NCBI GenBank assembly: GCA_023313575.1
Contig: JAJTTP010000002.1
Coordinates: 2,108,001-2,172,000, forward strand
DNA from: Eutypella sp. D-1
Lineage: Eukaryota; Ascomycota; Sordariomycetes; Xylariales; Diatrypaceae
DNA length: 64,000 nt
Direction: 5' to 3'
Below are positions 63,820 to 64,000 of the stretch, one piece after another. Numbering within the stretch: the first letter of the stretch is position 1; each line of letters begins with the position of its first letter. The notes under the pieces were generated by a model. The model did not search any database and was not told where the DNA came from. It worked only from the letters and a program-made list of their open reading frames with translations. Made by a program: the position numbers and the translations under genes.

Positions 63820-64000
63820 ATGCCGCAATTGCCTATAAATCCAGCCGCCAGCGGCAACGCAAACGGTAGTGGTAGTGGCAGTGGCAGTGGAAATGCCAAC
63901 CCCGGTTGGACACCGGACTCGTGGCGGTCGCGCCCCATAAAGCAATGCCCCGAGTACCCAGACGAACGGGCGCTGCGGCAAGCAACGGGGGAACTGTCAC
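63820..64000 (+). CDS. Class II DAHP synthase, N-terminal part (cut by window end)
   Basis: DAHP synthase (3-deoxy-7-phosphoheptulonate synthase, EC 2.5.1.54) joins phosphoenolpyruvate and erythrose-4-phosphate in the first step of the shikimate pathway. Only the first 60 codons are present. After a short MPQLPINPAA start and a Gly/Ser/Asn repeat (11-27) comes WTPDSWRSRP followed by KQCPEYPDERALRQA. This is the N-terminal signature of the class II (plant/AroA-II) type, where the Trp-rich W-x-P-x-SWR motif is highly conserved. The frame is open to the end of the window. A TGACTC site upstream fits cross-pathway control. Confidence 0.85.
   Translation, partial: MPQLPINPAASGNANGSGSGSGSGNANPGWTPDSWRSRPIKQCPEYPDERALRQATGELS

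Overview
The window is nuclear DNA from a filamentous ascomycete (Pezizomycotina), most likely a Sordariomycete. It carries genes with short GT-AG introns (mostly 55-120 nt, often with a CTAAC/CTAAT branch site), GC-rich third codon positions, and long intergenic stretches. Its gene set fits this too: an AbaA-type TEA-domain regulator, fungal RIF1, RIC8, MED8, HYPK and a class II DAHP synthase. I place 17 protein genes by hand-joining exons. No rRNA, tRNA, CRISPR array or intact transposon was seen.

Layout: 1-11675 is a gene desert rich in microsatellites, G tracts and AGGTAGGT-type motifs. At 11676-16664 a six-exon dynein light chain LC8 gene (minus) stands back to back with the rRNA-processing factor MRD1 (plus). 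At 17767-21493 lies a long AbaA-like conidiation regulator. At 23687-28220 a Dal5-type anion transporter (minus) and a 2-oxoglutarate/Fe(II) oxygenase (plus) diverge from a shared 1.4 kb promoter holding GATA sites and a 35-bp inverted repeat. At 32052-33299 lies a secreted protein whose mature N terminus is predicted to be histidine. At 35039-41430 are an LPxEIR/F-box-like protein, the Mediator subunit MED8 and a cytosolic choline sulfatase, all on the minus strand. At 45083-51661, also minus, are an MPDU1-type PQ-loop protein, an acidic AT-hook/chromodomain protein, a possible small acidic protein and RIC8. At 53098-58592 lies the 1811-residue RIF1. At 60441-64000 are a glucose-6-phosphate 1-epimerase, HYPK (minus) and the first 60 codons of a class II DAHP synthase that runs off the window.

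Most genes are housekeeping and not functionally linked by position. The exceptions are the divergent transporter/oxygenase pair, which looks like a small uptake-and-oxidation module, and perhaps the choline sulfatase as a nutrient-scavenging gene. The most interesting points are this pair with its palindromic GATA-rich promoter, the PP1-docking motifs plus KEN box in RIF1 and the ACGCG cluster upstream, the His-1 secreted protein, a possible box C/D snoRNA in the long MRD1 intron, a uORF and CATTCY sites ahead of abaA, and the unusual chromodomain protein. I did not find a clearly new multi-gene system.
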